From Solirhodobacter olei (GTDB lineage: Bacteria; Pseudomonadota; Alphaproteobacteria; Rhodobacterales; Rhodobacteraceae): DNA of 64,000 nucleotides. The notes beneath the pieces were generated by a model. It was not told the DNA's origin. It did not search any database and was given only the letters and a program-made list of their open reading frames with translations. Positions within the stretch are counted from its first letter, which is position 1. Every line of letters begins with the position of its first letter. The translations under genes were made by a program, and so were the position numbers. This document shows positions 16,848 through 24,602 of this stretch, one piece after another. The DNA is taken from the NCBI RefSeq assembly GCF_004010155.1, contig NZ_RRYH01000005.1:237319-301318 (forward strand), written 5' to 3'.

Positions 16848-17231
16848 ATGCTGATGGACGGCTCCGCCGACAGCCTAGTTCCGGCCTATCTCGTCCTGCT
16901 GGACGACGTGCTCGTCGCAATGGATATCGCCGAGACGATCCGCGAGATCGCCCCCGGGGCGGGCGTGCACGTCTTTGCCGACGAGGCGGAGGCGATGGCG
17001 GCGCTGAAGGGGCTTCGCGTGCTGACGCAGGCCTTCGTGGCGGCGGATCCGGCCGGGTTCGACGGCTCCGATCTGGCGAAGGGCATCACGCTGCGCGGCG
17101 GCGCGGTGGTGCTGCTGGGCGACGCGGCGGAAGAGGGCGGGGCGACCCCCTGGCCGGTGCTGCAGCGCCCCTTCGGACGCGACGCGCTGATCGCGCATCT
17201 GCGCAACCCGCTTCGCCCCTCGGTGGCCTGA
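16848..17231 (+). CDS. Degenerate response regulator receiver-like protein
   Basis: 127 residues with an alternating strand-helix pattern of a CheY-like domain, beginning PAYLVLLDDVLVAMDIAE and ending in VLQRPFGRDALIAHL. The conserved Lys of the final strand motif KPF is Arg here, and the usual central DxxLxD phosphoacceptor context is replaced by AFVAADPAG, so phosphorylation is doubtful. The ATG at 16848 follows GCGAGGACCG; an earlier start at 16773 would add 25 non-conserved residues. It is convergent with phyR, which suggests a link to the general stress pathway, but this is position only. Confidence 0.6.
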   Translation: MLMDGSADSLVPAYLVLLDDVLVAMDIAETIREIAPGAGVHVFADEAEAMAALKGLRVLTQAFVAADPAGFDGSDLAKGITLRGGAVVLLGDAAEEGGATPWPVLQRPFGRDALIAHLRNPLRPSVA

Positions 17232-17255
17232 AACCGCCCGGCCCCGAACGAGAGC

Positions 17256-17287
17256 AACCCCCGGGTGCCGTTTGGCCCCCGGGGGTT
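17256..17287. terminator. Bidirectional hairpin between the receiver-like gene and phyR
   Basis: AACCCCCGGG (17256-17265) pairs with CCCGGGGGTT (17278-17287) around a 12-base loop. It lies between convergent stop codons and can serve both strands; there is no clear U-tract. Confidence 0.65.
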
Positions 17288-17327
17288 ACCATTGCGTCCG
17301 ACCGTCGGAGGTACAGGTTGGGTCAGG

Positions 17328-18140
17328 TCAGGCCGCAAGCGTCTCGGTAGAGGAGAAGAACATCGCCTGGCTGACCGCCGACCAGATCTGGTCCTCCGAA
17401 TAGGGTTTCGAGATCAGGAAGGCCGGTTCCGGCCGTTCGCCGGTCAGAAGACGCTCCGGGAAGGCGGTGACGAAGACCACCGGCACGTCGGGAACGTCCG
17501 CCAGGATGTCCTTCACCGCATCGATGCCGGAGGAATTGTCCGCCAGCTGGATGTCGGCGAGGATCAGGTCGGGCCGTTCGGCGCGGGCCAGCCGCACCGC
17601 TTCGGCCCGCGTGCGGGCATTGCCGGTGACGGTGTGGCCCATCTCCTCGATGATCGAGGAGATATCCATCGCGATGATCGCCTCGTCCTCGATCACCAGC
17701 ACCTTGCCGGCCAGCGCGCCTTCCATCTCGCGCAGCGCGATCTCGACCAGTTCGGCCGCCTCTTCGGCGTCAACCTGCATGATCGCGGCGATCTCCTCGA
17801 ACGGGAAGCCCTCGATCTTGTGCAGCAGAAGCGCCTCGCGGGTGTTCTCTGTCAGCGCCGAAAGCCGCCGTTGCGCGCGCCGCGAGACCGCATCGTCCGG
17901 CGCCTCGGAGACCATGCCGCCGGCGCTGGACCAGACCGCGTGGAAGGCGCGGAAAAGCCCCAGCTTCGGCGTCTCCGCCCCGCCCAGCACGCTGTCGTCG
18001 GAGAGGATCGCCTCCAGCGTCGCGGCGGCATAGCGGTCGCCCGCCTGCTGGCTGCCGGTCAGGGCACGGGCGTAGCGCCGCAGATAGGGCAGGTTTGCCG
18101 CGATCCCGCTTGCGATATCCTGGGGGGCGTCAGAACTCAT
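17328..18140 (-). CDS. phyR: PhyR, anti-anti-sigma response regulator of the general stress response
   Basis: 270 residues with the diagnostic PhyR order: an N-terminal sigma-like domain (residues about 5-125, including ALTENTREALLLHKIEGF as region 4-like) and a C-terminal receiver (from about 140: KVLVIEDEAIIAMD, phosphoacceptor Asp in LILADIQLAD, Lys in LISKPYS). When phosphorylated, the sigma-like domain captures NepR and frees EcfG. The ATG at 18140 is divergent from nepR, and the two share a 26-32 bp region carrying overlapping EcfG promoters. This architecture is exclusive to Alphaproteobacteria. Confidence 0.95.
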   Translation of the reverse strand: MSSDAPQDIASGIAANLPYLRRYARALTGSQQAGDRYAAATLEAILSDDSVLGGAETPKLGLFRAFHAVWSSAGGMVSEAPDDAVSRRAQRRLSALTENTREALLLHKIEGFPFEEIAAIMQVDAEEAAELVEIALREMEGALAGKVLVIEDEAIIAMDISSIIEEMGHTVTGNARTRAEAVRLARAERPDLILADIQLADNSSGIDAVKDILADVPDVPVVFVTAFPERLLTGERPEPAFLISKPYSEDQIWSAVSQAMFFSSTETLAA

Positions 18141-18168
18141 GGTGACCTCCGCTGCGAAACTTTTTTCG

Positions 18169-18194
18169 GGAACCAAACGCTGGCCAGCCGCGTT
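18169..18194 (+). promoter_or_regulatory. EcfG promoter of nepR-ecfG
   Basis: GGAAC at 18169-18173, a 17-bp spacer, and CGTT at 18191-18194: a perfect EcfG promoter directed at nepR-ecfG, implying positive autoregulation. Confidence 0.85.
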
Positions 18195-18201
18195 CGGTTC
18201 C
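18176..18201 (-). promoter_or_regulatory. EcfG promoter of phyR, overlapping the nepR-ecfG promoter
   Basis: On the minus strand GGAAC (complement of 18197-18201), 17 bp, CGTT (complement of 18176-18179). It overlaps the opposite-strand promoter at 18169-18194 by 19 bp, so one polymerase should exclude the other. Confidence 0.85.
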
Positions 18202-18234
18202 GTGCATGATGCGCAATGGGCGGAAAAAAGCGAG

Positions 18235-18393
18235 ATGCGGGTGAAGATGAGCAAGGAGCCGGAACGGTCTAATCTGCGCCGCCAGATCGACGAGAACCTC
18301 AAGCGCGCCTATGAGAAAGAGCTGGAACGGGACGTTCCCGACCGTTTCCGCCAGCTCCTCGAGGAGTTGCGCCAGAAGGAGGCGACCAAGTGA
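18235..18393 (+). CDS. nepR: NepR anti-sigma factor
   Basis: About 52 residues from the ATG at 18235 (or 48 from 18247). The conserved two-helix core reads NLRRQIDENLKRAYEKEL followed by VPDRFRQLLEELR, the NepR signature that binds EcfG or, on stress, PhyR. The upstream open frame extends to 18139 but would run through the divergent promoter, so a start near 18235 is preferred. Its stop overlaps the ecfG start by 4 bp. Confidence 0.9.
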   Translation: MRVKMSKEPERSNLRRQIDENLKRAYEKELERDVPDRFRQLLEELRQKEATK

Positions 18394-18998
18394 CATCCCC
18401 CCGCGACGCCAAGACGGCGGCGGCGAAGACGGCGCCGGCGCCCGCCGCCGACCCGCGCGACGAACTGCCCGAGCATCTGGCCTCGCTGCGCGCCTTCGCC
18501 CTCAGCCTGACGCGCGAGGATGCCTCTGCCGACGATCTGGTGCAGGACACGCTGGTCAAGGCCTGGACCAATATCGACAAGTTCGAACCCGGCACCAACC
18601 TGAAGGCCTGGCTCTTTACCATCCTGCGCAACGCCTTCTACTCCGAACGCCGCAAACACCGGCGCGAGGTGCAGGACAGCGGCGGCGTCCATGCCGCGGC
18701 GCTGGTCGAGAAGCCTGCTCATGATGCCCGCCTCGCCTTCGGCGAATTCACCCGTGCCTTCAGCGAGCTCAGCCCCGAGCACCGCGAGGTGCTGGTCCTC
18801 GTCGGCGCCGAGGGGTTTTCCTATGAGGAGGCGGCCAAGATGATGGGCGTCGCCCGCGGCACTGTGAAAAGCCGCGCCAATCGCGCCCGCGCCCGGCTGG
18901 CCGAACTGATGGGCCTCGACGCGGGCGAGGACGTGCTGGCCGACGCGGGGGGAGCGACGCTGGCGGTGATCAGCGGATCTGCGATCCAGGCCGCCTGA
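18390..18998 (+). CDS. ecfG: EcfG-type ECF sigma factor of the general stress response
   Basis: 202 residues from a GTG overlapping nepR. Region 2 (DLVQDTLVKAWTNIDKF) and region 4 (SPEHREVLVLVGAEGFSYEEAA, then a helix-turn-helix) are intact. It directs transcription from GGAAC-N16/17-CGTT promoters, five of which are visible in this window. It has an Ala/Pro/Lys-rich N-terminal extension of about 25 residues and a 25-residue tail after region 4. It is translationally coupled to nepR upstream and overlaps the kinase gene downstream by one base. Confidence 0.93.
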   Translation: MTSPRDAKTAAAKTAPAPAADPRDELPEHLASLRAFALSLTREDASADDLVQDTLVKAWTNIDKFEPGTNLKAWLFTILRNAFYSERRKHRREVQDSGGVHAAALVEKPAHDARLAFGEFTRAFSELSPEHREVLVLVGAEGFSYEEAAKMMGVARGTVKSRANRARARLAELMGLDAGEDVLADAGGATLAVISGSAIQAA

Positions 18999-20800
18999 TG
19001 CCCGCCCGTCACCTGCGCCGGCTGACCGACCGGCTGGGCTTCCGCATCACCTTTCTGCTGGCGCTGGCGCTGCTGCCGCTGGCGGTGCTTTCGGCGGTGC
19101 AGACAGTCAGCCTGGCGCGCGAGGCTCAGTCGCGGTCCGAGGCCGCGATCCTGGGCAACACCGTTCGCGTCGCGGCGCCGGTGCTGCAGCATATCCTGCG
19201 CGCGCAGGGTGCGGCGAAGACCCTGGCCTCGACCATCGCCGAGGTCGCCGGGGACGCGGCGCAATGCCGCGAGGTCATGGCTCGTTTCGCCCGAAACAAC
19301 CCGTTCTACTCGCTCGTCGCCTTCGTCCCCGACAGCGGCAAGGTGACCTGCTCGGGCGACGGCAAAAGCTACGACTTCAGCCACGACGACGGGTTCCTGA
19401 GCGCGATCAAGACCCCCAGGACCAGCTTCGAGGTCAGTACCATGGGCGCCGTCTCGGGCGTCGCGGTGCTCTCGGTGATCTATCCCGTCATCGACGGTCT
19501 CGGCCATCGCGTGGGCATCGTCTCGCTCTCGATCCCGCAGCATGCGCTGGAAGCCGCGCTTGCCGGGGCGGCGGCGGCTTCAGGCAATCCGCACCTGCGG
19601 CTCTTCACCTTCGACGGCAAGGGCAACGTGCTGACCTCCACCAACGGGATCGACCAGGACCGCCCATACCTGCCGCTCTCCGGGGCGCTGAGCGCACTTG
19701 CGGGTGTGAAATCCACCGCCTTCACCTCCTGGGCGCAGGACGGCCACCGCCGGATCTTCGCGGTGGTGCCGATCGTCGTCGGCAAGCTCTACGCGCTCAG
19801 CTCCTGGCCCGAGACAGCCGCCCGCGTCGGCATGATCAACCGCCTGCCCCCGGTGGTGCTGCCCGCGCTGATGGCGATCGTCAGCCTCTTCGCTGCCTGG
19901 ATGGCGGCCGAGAGCCTCGTGCTGCGCCACGTCCGCCGCCTGCGCCACAACATCCGCGCCTTCGCCAGCGGCAGCCGCCTCGTCCCGCCCGGCGGCCGCG
20001 ACCGCGCGCCCCTGGAGATCCGCGACCTCGAGGACAACTTCACCCGGATGACGGAAACCATCCTGCGCGACGAGGCCGAGCTGGAGAACGCCGTCCACCA
20101 GAAGGAGGTGCTGCTGCGCGAGGTCCACCACCGCATCAAGAACAACCTGCAGCTCATCGCCTCGATCATGAACATGCAGATGCGGCGCGAGACCTCGGGC
20201 CATGTGAAGGCGATGATGAAGAACCTGCAGGACCGGGTGATGAGCCTCGCCACCATCCATCGCGGGCTCTACCAGACCACCGGCGTCACCGATGTCCATG
20301 CCGACGAACTGCTGCGCGACATCGTCGGCCAGGTGGTCAGCTTCTCGACCGGGCCGGGCCGGAGGTTCAAGGTAAAGACCGATTTCGCGGACCTCATGCT
20401 GACGCCCGACCAGGCGGTGCCGCTGTCGCTGCTGCTGACCGAGGCGCTGACCAACGCGATGAAATACGGCGGCAGCGCAGACGGTGTGCCGGAACTCAGC
20501 GTTTCTCTCCTCCGCGACGGGGAGGAGAGCGCGGTTTTGCGCCTCTCCAACAGCCTCGCCCCCGATGCGCCGCCGCCGGACGAGGCGGAAAGCAGTGGCT
20601 TCGGCTCGCAGCTCATCAACGCCTTCGCGCGTCAGCTTGGCGGCGAACTCACCACCCGGCGCGAGGACGGCCGCTACCGGCTGGAGCTGCGGTTTACCGT
20701 GACGCCCCTGAGCGATGCCGAGGCCCGCAGGGACGCGGGCGAACCGGCCCCGGGCGACTTGGGCGCCGAGGATGGGGAAGCGGACGAAGGCGCGGGCTGA
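18998..20800 (+). CDS. HWE/HisKA_2-type sensor histidine kinase of the stress locus
   Basis: 600 residues. A transmembrane helix at about 14-35, a periplasmic sensor region to about 280, a second helix near 285-305 and a HAMP-like segment precede a HisKA_2 domain with the phosphoacceptor His in LLREVHHRIKNNLQLIAS. The ATPase domain follows (LLLTEALTNAMKYG). The C-terminal tail is acidic and disordered. Kinases of this subclass phosphorylate PhyR, and its place in the ecfG operon makes it the likely PhyR kinase. The ATG at 18998 overlaps the ecfG stop. Confidence 0.9.
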   Translation: MPARHLRRLTDRLGFRITFLLALALLPLAVLSAVQTVSLAREAQSRSEAAILGNTVRVAAPVLQHILRAQGAAKTLASTIAEVAGDAAQCREVMARFARNNPFYSLVAFVPDSGKVTCSGDGKSYDFSHDDGFLSAIKTPRTSFEVSTMGAVSGVAVLSVIYPVIDGLGHRVGIVSLSIPQHALEAALAGAAAASGNPHLRLFTFDGKGNVLTSTNGIDQDRPYLPLSGALSALAGVKSTAFTSWAQDGHRRIFAVVPIVVGKLYALSSWPETAARVGMINRLPPVVLPALMAIVSLFAAWMAAESLVLRHVRRLRHNIRAFASGSRLVPPGGRDRAPLEIRDLEDNFTRMTETILRDEAELENAVHQKEVLLREVHHRIKNNLQLIASIMNMQMRRETSGHVKAMMKNLQDRVMSLATIHRGLYQTTGVTDVHADELLRDIVGQVVSFSTGPGRRFKVKTDFADLMLTPDQAVPLSLLLTEALTNAMKYGGSADGVPELSVSLLRDGEESAVLRLSNSLAPDAPPPDEAESSGFGSQLINAFARQLGGELTTRREDGRYRLELRFTVTPLSDAEARRDAGEPAPGDLGAEDGEADEGAG

Positions 20801-20828
20801 CCGCGGGCCCGCCGCGCCGTGTTCACGG

Positions 20829-20854
20829 GGAACCGAAGCCGCGCCGCCCGCGTT
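20829..20854 (+). promoter_or_regulatory. EcfG promoter of csbD
   Basis: GGAAC at 20829-20833, 17 bp, CGTT at 20851-20854; the -10 ends 41 bp before the csbD ATG. Confidence 0.85.
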
Positions 20855-20895
20855 TCCTTTCCGAACGCAACGGAAAGCCATGAAAGGGGACCGCG

Positions 20896-21093
20896 ATGAA
20901 TTGGGACCAGGTCGAAGGCAACTGGAAGCAGGTGAAGGGCCAGGCCCGCGCCAAGTGGGGCGATCTGACCGATGACGACATCGACAGCGTCGACGGCCGC
21001 CGAGACATGCTCGTCGGGAAGATCCAGGAACGCTACGGCAAGGCCCGCGCCGAGGCCGAGAAGGCGGTCGACGACTGGATCGCCTCGCTCTGA
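20896..21093 (+). CDS. csbD: CsbD-family stress protein
   Basis: 65 residues, NWDQVEGNWKQVKGQARAKWG at the start and the repeated acidic/basic helices of the CsbD family. It is a small soluble stress protein of unknown biochemical role and a typical member of the alphaproteobacterial general stress regulon. It follows a GAAAGGGGACCGCG ribosome site, has its own EcfG promoter and is closed by a strong hairpin. Confidence 0.93.
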   Translation: MNWDQVEGNWKQVKGQARAKWGDLTDDDIDSVDGRRDMLVGKIQERYGKARAEAEKAVDDWIASL

Positions 21094-21119
21094 CCCGGCC
21101 CCCTGCAGGGCCGACATGC

Positions 21120-21150
21120 AAAAGGGGCGCCGCGCGGCGCCCCTTCTTTC
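21120..21150. terminator. Strong hairpin after csbD
   Basis: AGGGGCGCCG and CGGCGCCCCT form a near-perfect GC stem around a short loop, followed on the plus strand by TCTTTC and preceded on the minus side by an A-rich stretch. It works for both csbD and the opposing PLDc_N gene. Confidence 0.8.
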
Positions 21151-21172
21151 GTATCCTGACCGGCGCACGCCC

Positions 21173-21364
21173 TCACATCCGCGCGGCGGCCCCGCGCGCG
21201 CCCAGCAGCAGCCACAGCAGCAGGCCGAGCACCGGCAGCAGCAGAACCACCAGCGCCCAGAGGAGCTTTGTCGTCACCGGCTGCGCCGAGCCGAGGATGG
21301 AGACCAGCGCCCAGATGTCGAGCACCAGGATGATGAGGCTGCCGATACCGCTGAGAGCGATCAT
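21173..21364 (-). CDS. Small PLDc_N-domain membrane protein
   Basis: 63 residues with two hydrophobic helices separated by GSAQPVTTKLLWALVVLLLP, the pattern of the phospholipase-D N-terminal-like (PLDc_N) inner-membrane proteins. It has no catalytic domain. The ATG follows AAGAAAGGAACGGAC. It is 59 bp downstream of the DUF1328 gene on the same strand and probably shares its EcfG promoter. The function is unknown. Confidence 0.8.
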   Translation of the reverse strand: MIALSGIGSLIILVLDIWALVSILGSAQPVTTKLLWALVVLLLPVLGLLLWLLLGARGAAARM

Positions 21365-21423
21365 GTCCGTTCCTTTCTTGGCGAAGGGAGGGGGTCAGGG
21401 GGAAGTCCGCGCGGTGCCGTGGA

Positions 21424-21597
21424 TCAAAGCGGCGGTGTGCCCCGCAGCGCCCGTACGACCATGGCGACCACGAACAGGATGAGGAAAAGCACGAACAGGA
21501 TCTGCGCGATCCCGGCCGAGGCCCCGGCGATACCGCCAAAGCCCATGGCCGCCGCAATCAGCGCGATGATGAGGAACGTCAGAGCCCAACCAAGCAT
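21424..21597 (-). CDS. DUF1328 small membrane protein
   Basis: 57 residues: [20 protein letters not shown] followed by a Gly/Ala stretch and a second helix ending VVRAL. This is the DUF1328/YtjA family of two-helix inner-membrane proteins often induced by stress. The start follows AGAAGGAGACAGAC. An EcfG promoter lies 63-88 bp upstream. The role is unknown; membrane-associated stress protection is inferred from regulation only. Confidence 0.88.
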   Translation of the reverse strand: MLGWALTFLIIALIAAAMGFGGIAGASAGIAQILFVLFLILFVVAMVVRALRGTPPL

Positions 21598-21659
21598 GTC
21601 TGTCTCCTTCTCTTGATGACGCACGGCCCCGGGGACCGCGCCCTTGCGTCTGAGAGGAA

Positions 21660-21685
21660 AACGCGGGTCCCCGGGCGCCGGTTCC
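21660..21685 (-). promoter_or_regulatory. EcfG promoter of the DUF1328/PLDc_N pair
   Basis: On the minus strand GGAAC (complement of 21681-21685), 17 bp, CGTT (complement of 21660-21663), perfect consensus and correct orientation for the gene starting at 21597. Confidence 0.85.
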
Positions 21686-21770
21686 ATGCAGACCCCTCGG
21701 CGGGCGGGATCCTGCCCCACGCGGGCCCGAGGGCGGCATCGGGACGACCGGAACCTGCCCCCGCATCGCG

Positions 21771-21788
21771 ATTTACAAATAAGTAAGA
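21771..21788. promoter_or_regulatory. Candidate response-regulator operator, copy 1
   Basis: ATTTACAAATAAGTAAGA contains TTACA-N5-GTAAG, the same word and spacing as the perfect palindrome at 23917-23934. It is about 93 bp before the response regulator start, suggesting autoregulation. Confidence 0.6.
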
Positions 21789-21880
21789 TACGAAGGCGGG
21801 ATCGGATGTCTATGTATGGCCCTGCCGAACGACCCTGCCTTCGGGTCAAGGTCACAGGGCCCGGTGCAGACGAGAGGACG

Positions 21881-22558
21881 ATGCGTATATTGCTGGTCGA
21901 AGATGACGCGGGGACCGCCGCATTCGTCGTGCGCGGCCTGCGCGAGGCGGGGCACGTCTGCGACCACCTCGCCGATGGCCAGGACGGCCTGTTTCACGCG
22001 GCGCGGGAAGATTACGACCTCGTCATCGCGGACCGCATGTTGCCGGGCCTCGACGGGCTCTCGATGGTCCGGGCTCTCAGGGGGGCCGGCAACCGGACGC
22101 CGGTCCTGTTCCTGACAGCCGTCGGAGGCGTCGATGATCGGGTCGAGGGGCTGGAGGCGGGCGGGGACGACTACCTGGTGAAGCCTTTCGCCTTTGCCGA
22201 GCTGATGGCCCGCGTGAACGCCCTCGCCCGGCGCCCGCCCCTGCAGCAGGTGCAGACCCTGCTGAAGGTGGCGGATCTGGAACTCGACCTCGTCCGCCGC
22301 ACGGCGCGGCGGGCCGGACAGGAGCTGGACCTGCTGCCGAAGGAATTCACGCTGCTCGAGGTTCTGATGCGCAACGCGGGGCGCGTGGTGACCCGCACGA
22401 TGCTTCTGGAACGGGTGTGGGATTTCCATTTCGACCCGAAGACTACCGTGGTGGAGACCCATATCAGCCGCCTGCGCGCGAAGATCGACAAGCCCTTCCC
22501 GGTCGCGCTTCTGCAGACGATCAAGAACGCCGGATACAGCCTCCGTGCTCCGCGATAG
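21881..22558 (+). CDS. OmpR-family response regulator
   Basis: 225 residues. The receiver begins [15 protein letters not shown], with the phosphoacceptor Asp in [14 protein letters not shown] and the Lys in YLVKPFAF. The winged-helix output domain ends with [15 protein letters not shown] and IKNAGYSL, the OmpR/PhoB signature. The ATG at 21881 follows GAGAGGACG. Its last 14 bases overlap the kinase gene. Two copies of a TTACA-N5-GTAAG word, one upstream of this gene and one upstream of the exported protein/ABC operon, are its likely binding sites. Confidence 0.92.
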   Translation: MRILLVEDDAGTAAFVVRGLREAGHVCDHLADGQDGLFHAAREDYDLVIADRMLPGLDGLSMVRALRGAGNRTPVLFLTAVGGVDDRVEGLEAGGDDYLVKPFAFAELMARVNALARRPPLQQVQTLLKVADLELDLVRRTARRAGQELDLLPKEFTLLEVLMRNAGRVVTRTMLLERVWDFHFDPKTTVVETHISRLRAKIDKPFPVALLQTIKNAGYSLRAPR

Positions 22559-23909
22559 CTTTCTTCGCAGAACGCCGGTCCGCCTGGCGCTGGCGATCAC
22601 GCTCCTTGTGGTGGTGGCCTATCTGCTGGCTGCGGCGACCACCTACGGTCTCATGCGGTCGGAGCTGATGCGGCGTCAGGACCAGCGCATTAACGACATC
22701 TTCGCCCTGATCTCGGCCAACACGGACCAGGGATCGCCACCGGATCTGGTCGAGGCGGTCAATGCCCAGATCGAAGCCGCGCGCGACAACAGCGGCGTCT
22801 ACCAGCTGCGCGGGCCGCACGGGGCGGTGCTTGCCGGCAATATCCCCCCCGTCACGCTGCCCCTGGGGTGGTCCGACCAGAACCCGAGTGTCTTCGGCCG
22901 CTCTGGCGACGTGCCGTTCCGCGTGCGGGTCGGCAGGATCGGCGCGGACGAGCTGCTTGTCGGGCTCGACTACTCCGACGTCGATGCCCTGCGCGAGACG
23001 ATCCAGACCGCGATGCTCTGGTCGTCGCTGTTCGCGCTGCTTGCAGCCATCGGCGGCGGTGGGTTCATCGCGATGCGGGTGCGCCGCAGGCTCGCCGTGG
23101 TGAAGCGCACGCTCGACCGCGTCGCCGATGGCGATCTGGCCGCGCGGCTTCCGCTCAGCGCCGCGGACGACGACATCGACCGCGTGTCCCGCCAGGTCAA
23201 CGGCACGCTGGCGCGTCTTGCCACGGTGGTCGACGGGATGCGGCAGGTCAGCGCCAATATCGCGCATGACCTCAGAACCCCGCTCAACCGTCTCAGGATG
23301 CGCGTGTCCGAGGCGCTTGAGGCCGTGGAGCGGGGCGAGGACCCCCGCGCCGTGCTGGAGGCGGCGCTGCAGGAAAGCGACGCCATAGGCGATACGTTTT
23401 CCGCCCTGCTCCGGATTGCGCAGATCGAGGCCGGGGCCCGACGGGAGCGGTTTGCAGCGGTCGACCTCTCGAACCTGCTGGCCTCCGTCGTGGAGGTCTA
23501 TGAAGACGTCGCCGAAGACGCAGGGATGGTGCTTGTGTCTTCCGGACTGGACCGGCCCGCCTGGGTCCGGGGCGACGCCGAACTTCTCGTGCAGTGCGTC
23601 GCGAACCTGATCGAGAACTCGATCCGCCACTGCCCGGCCGGCACAACCATTCGGGCGAGCCTTGAACGCTCGGGGCAGCAGATCATCGTCCTCGTCGCCG
23701 ATGACGGCCCCGGCATTCCGGAGGAAGAGCGGTCGTTTGTACTGCAGCGGCTCTACCGGCTCCAGCGCAGCCGGACCACGCCCGGCTCGGGCCTCGGCCT
23801 GAGCCTTGTCAGGGCCGTCGCAGAGTTGCACGACGCCGACCTCCGGCTGGACGACGCGGCACCGGGCCTGGCGGTGCGGATCGTCTTTCGGCCCTCCCCG
23901 CAGTCCTGA
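22545..23909 (+). CDS. Membrane sensor histidine kinase
   Basis: 454 residues from a GTG overlapping the regulator. Transmembrane helices lie at about 14-36 and 162-185, enclosing a periplasmic domain of about 125 residues. A HAMP domain follows, then HisKA (NIAHDLRTPLNRL, phosphoacceptor His) and HATPase (NLIENSIRH, VADDGPGIPEEE, GSGLGLSLV). It would sense an envelope signal and phosphorylate the OmpR-type partner. Immediate downstream position of an ABC exporter suggests a response to an envelope-active compound; the ligand is unknown. Confidence 0.92.
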   Translation: MLRDSFLRRTPVRLALAITLLVVVAYLLAAATTYGLMRSELMRRQDQRINDIFALISANTDQGSPPDLVEAVNAQIEAARDNSGVYQLRGPHGAVLAGNIPPVTLPLGWSDQNPSVFGRSGDVPFRVRVGRIGADELLVGLDYSDVDALRETIQTAMLWSSLFALLAAIGGGGFIAMRVRRRLAVVKRTLDRVADGDLAARLPLSAADDDIDRVSRQVNGTLARLATVVDGMRQVSANIAHDLRTPLNRLRMRVSEALEAVERGEDPRAVLEAALQESDAIGDTFSALLRIAQIEAGARRERFAAVDLSNLLASVVEVYEDVAEDAGMVLVSSGLDRPAWVRGDAELLVQCVANLIENSIRHCPAGTTIRASLERSGQQIIVLVADDGPGIPEEERSFVLQRLYRLQRSRTTPGSGLGLSLVRAVAELHDADLRLDDAAPGLAVRIVFRPSPQS

Positions 23910-23916
23910 GGCCGGC

Positions 23917-23934
23917 ACTTACAGAGATGTAAGT
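23917..23934. promoter_or_regulatory. Candidate response-regulator operator, copy 2 (perfect palindrome)
   Basis: ACTTACA-GAGA-TGTAAGT is a perfect 7+4+7 inverted repeat just after the kinase gene and 65 bp before the next start. It shares TTACA-N5-GTAAG with 21771-21788. Confidence 0.65.
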
Positions 23935-23998
23935 CCTGCGCAAAGCCCCGGCCAATCCGGTTCTCCATATGGCCTTGCATGGAAGCAAGGAGAACCCC

Positions 23999-24601
23999 AT
24001 GACCAAGCCGCAGAACCCGCCCCGCCGCATGGGCCGCACCGCCCTTCTCGCCGCGGCAATCGCATCGGTCGGCGTCTCGCCCCTCGTGGCCGCCCTTCCC
24101 GCCCAGGCGGAGAAGGCCGTGGCCCCGGAAAGGAACCCTCCGGGCGACATTCCGGACACGCAGGTCTTCATCACCTACCACAGCGCCGCTGGCGGCTATT
24201 CCCTGAAGGTGCCCGAGGGCTGGGCCCGCCGCGAGGCCGGTGCCGACGTGCAATTCGCCGCCAAGCTCGACGCCGTCGCGGTCAACGTGGAGCCGACCGC
24301 CACCGCGCCGACCGTCGCCTGGGTGAAATCGGCCTATGTCCCGGCGATGATAAAGGCCGGCCGCGCGGTCAAGGTCAGCGCGGTCTCCGCGGTCCACCTG
24401 CCCGGCGGAAACGCCGTCCGGATCGCCTATGCCGTGAACTCCGAACCGAACCCGGTGACTTCGAAACAGGTGCGGCTCGAGGCCAATCGCTACCTCTTCT
24501 TCAAGGGCGGGAAACGCGCCGCGCTCGACCTCACCGCCCCCTACGGCTCGGACAATGTCGACCAGTGGCGTCTGATGTCGCGCTCCTTCCGGTGGCGGTG
24601 A
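23999..24601 (+). CDS. Exported PsbP/lipid-binding-like protein, unknown function
   Basis: 200 residues with a signal peptide (basic RRMGR, then LLAAAIASVGVSPLVAALP, cleavage near AQA-EK). The mature part starts with a Pro-rich segment and contains YHSAAGGYSLKVPEGWARRE, reminiscent of PsbP-like periplasmic domains. It ends with an aromatic/basic tail. The ATG at 23999 follows GCAAGGAGAACCCC. It is one base before an ABC ATPase gene and is the first gene after the palindrome at 23917, so it is probably an accessory or substrate-binding partner of the exporter. The family match is weak. Confidence 0.6.
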   Translation: MTKPQNPPRRMGRTALLAAAIASVGVSPLVAALPAQAEKAVAPERNPPGDIPDTQVFITYHSAAGGYSLKVPEGWARREAGADVQFAAKLDAVAVNVEPTATAPTVAWVKSAYVPAMIKAGRAVKVSAVSAVHLPGGNAVRIAYAVNSEPNPVTSKQVRLEANRYLFFKGGKRAALDLTAPYGSDNVDQWRLMSRSFRWR

Positions 24602-24602
24602 C

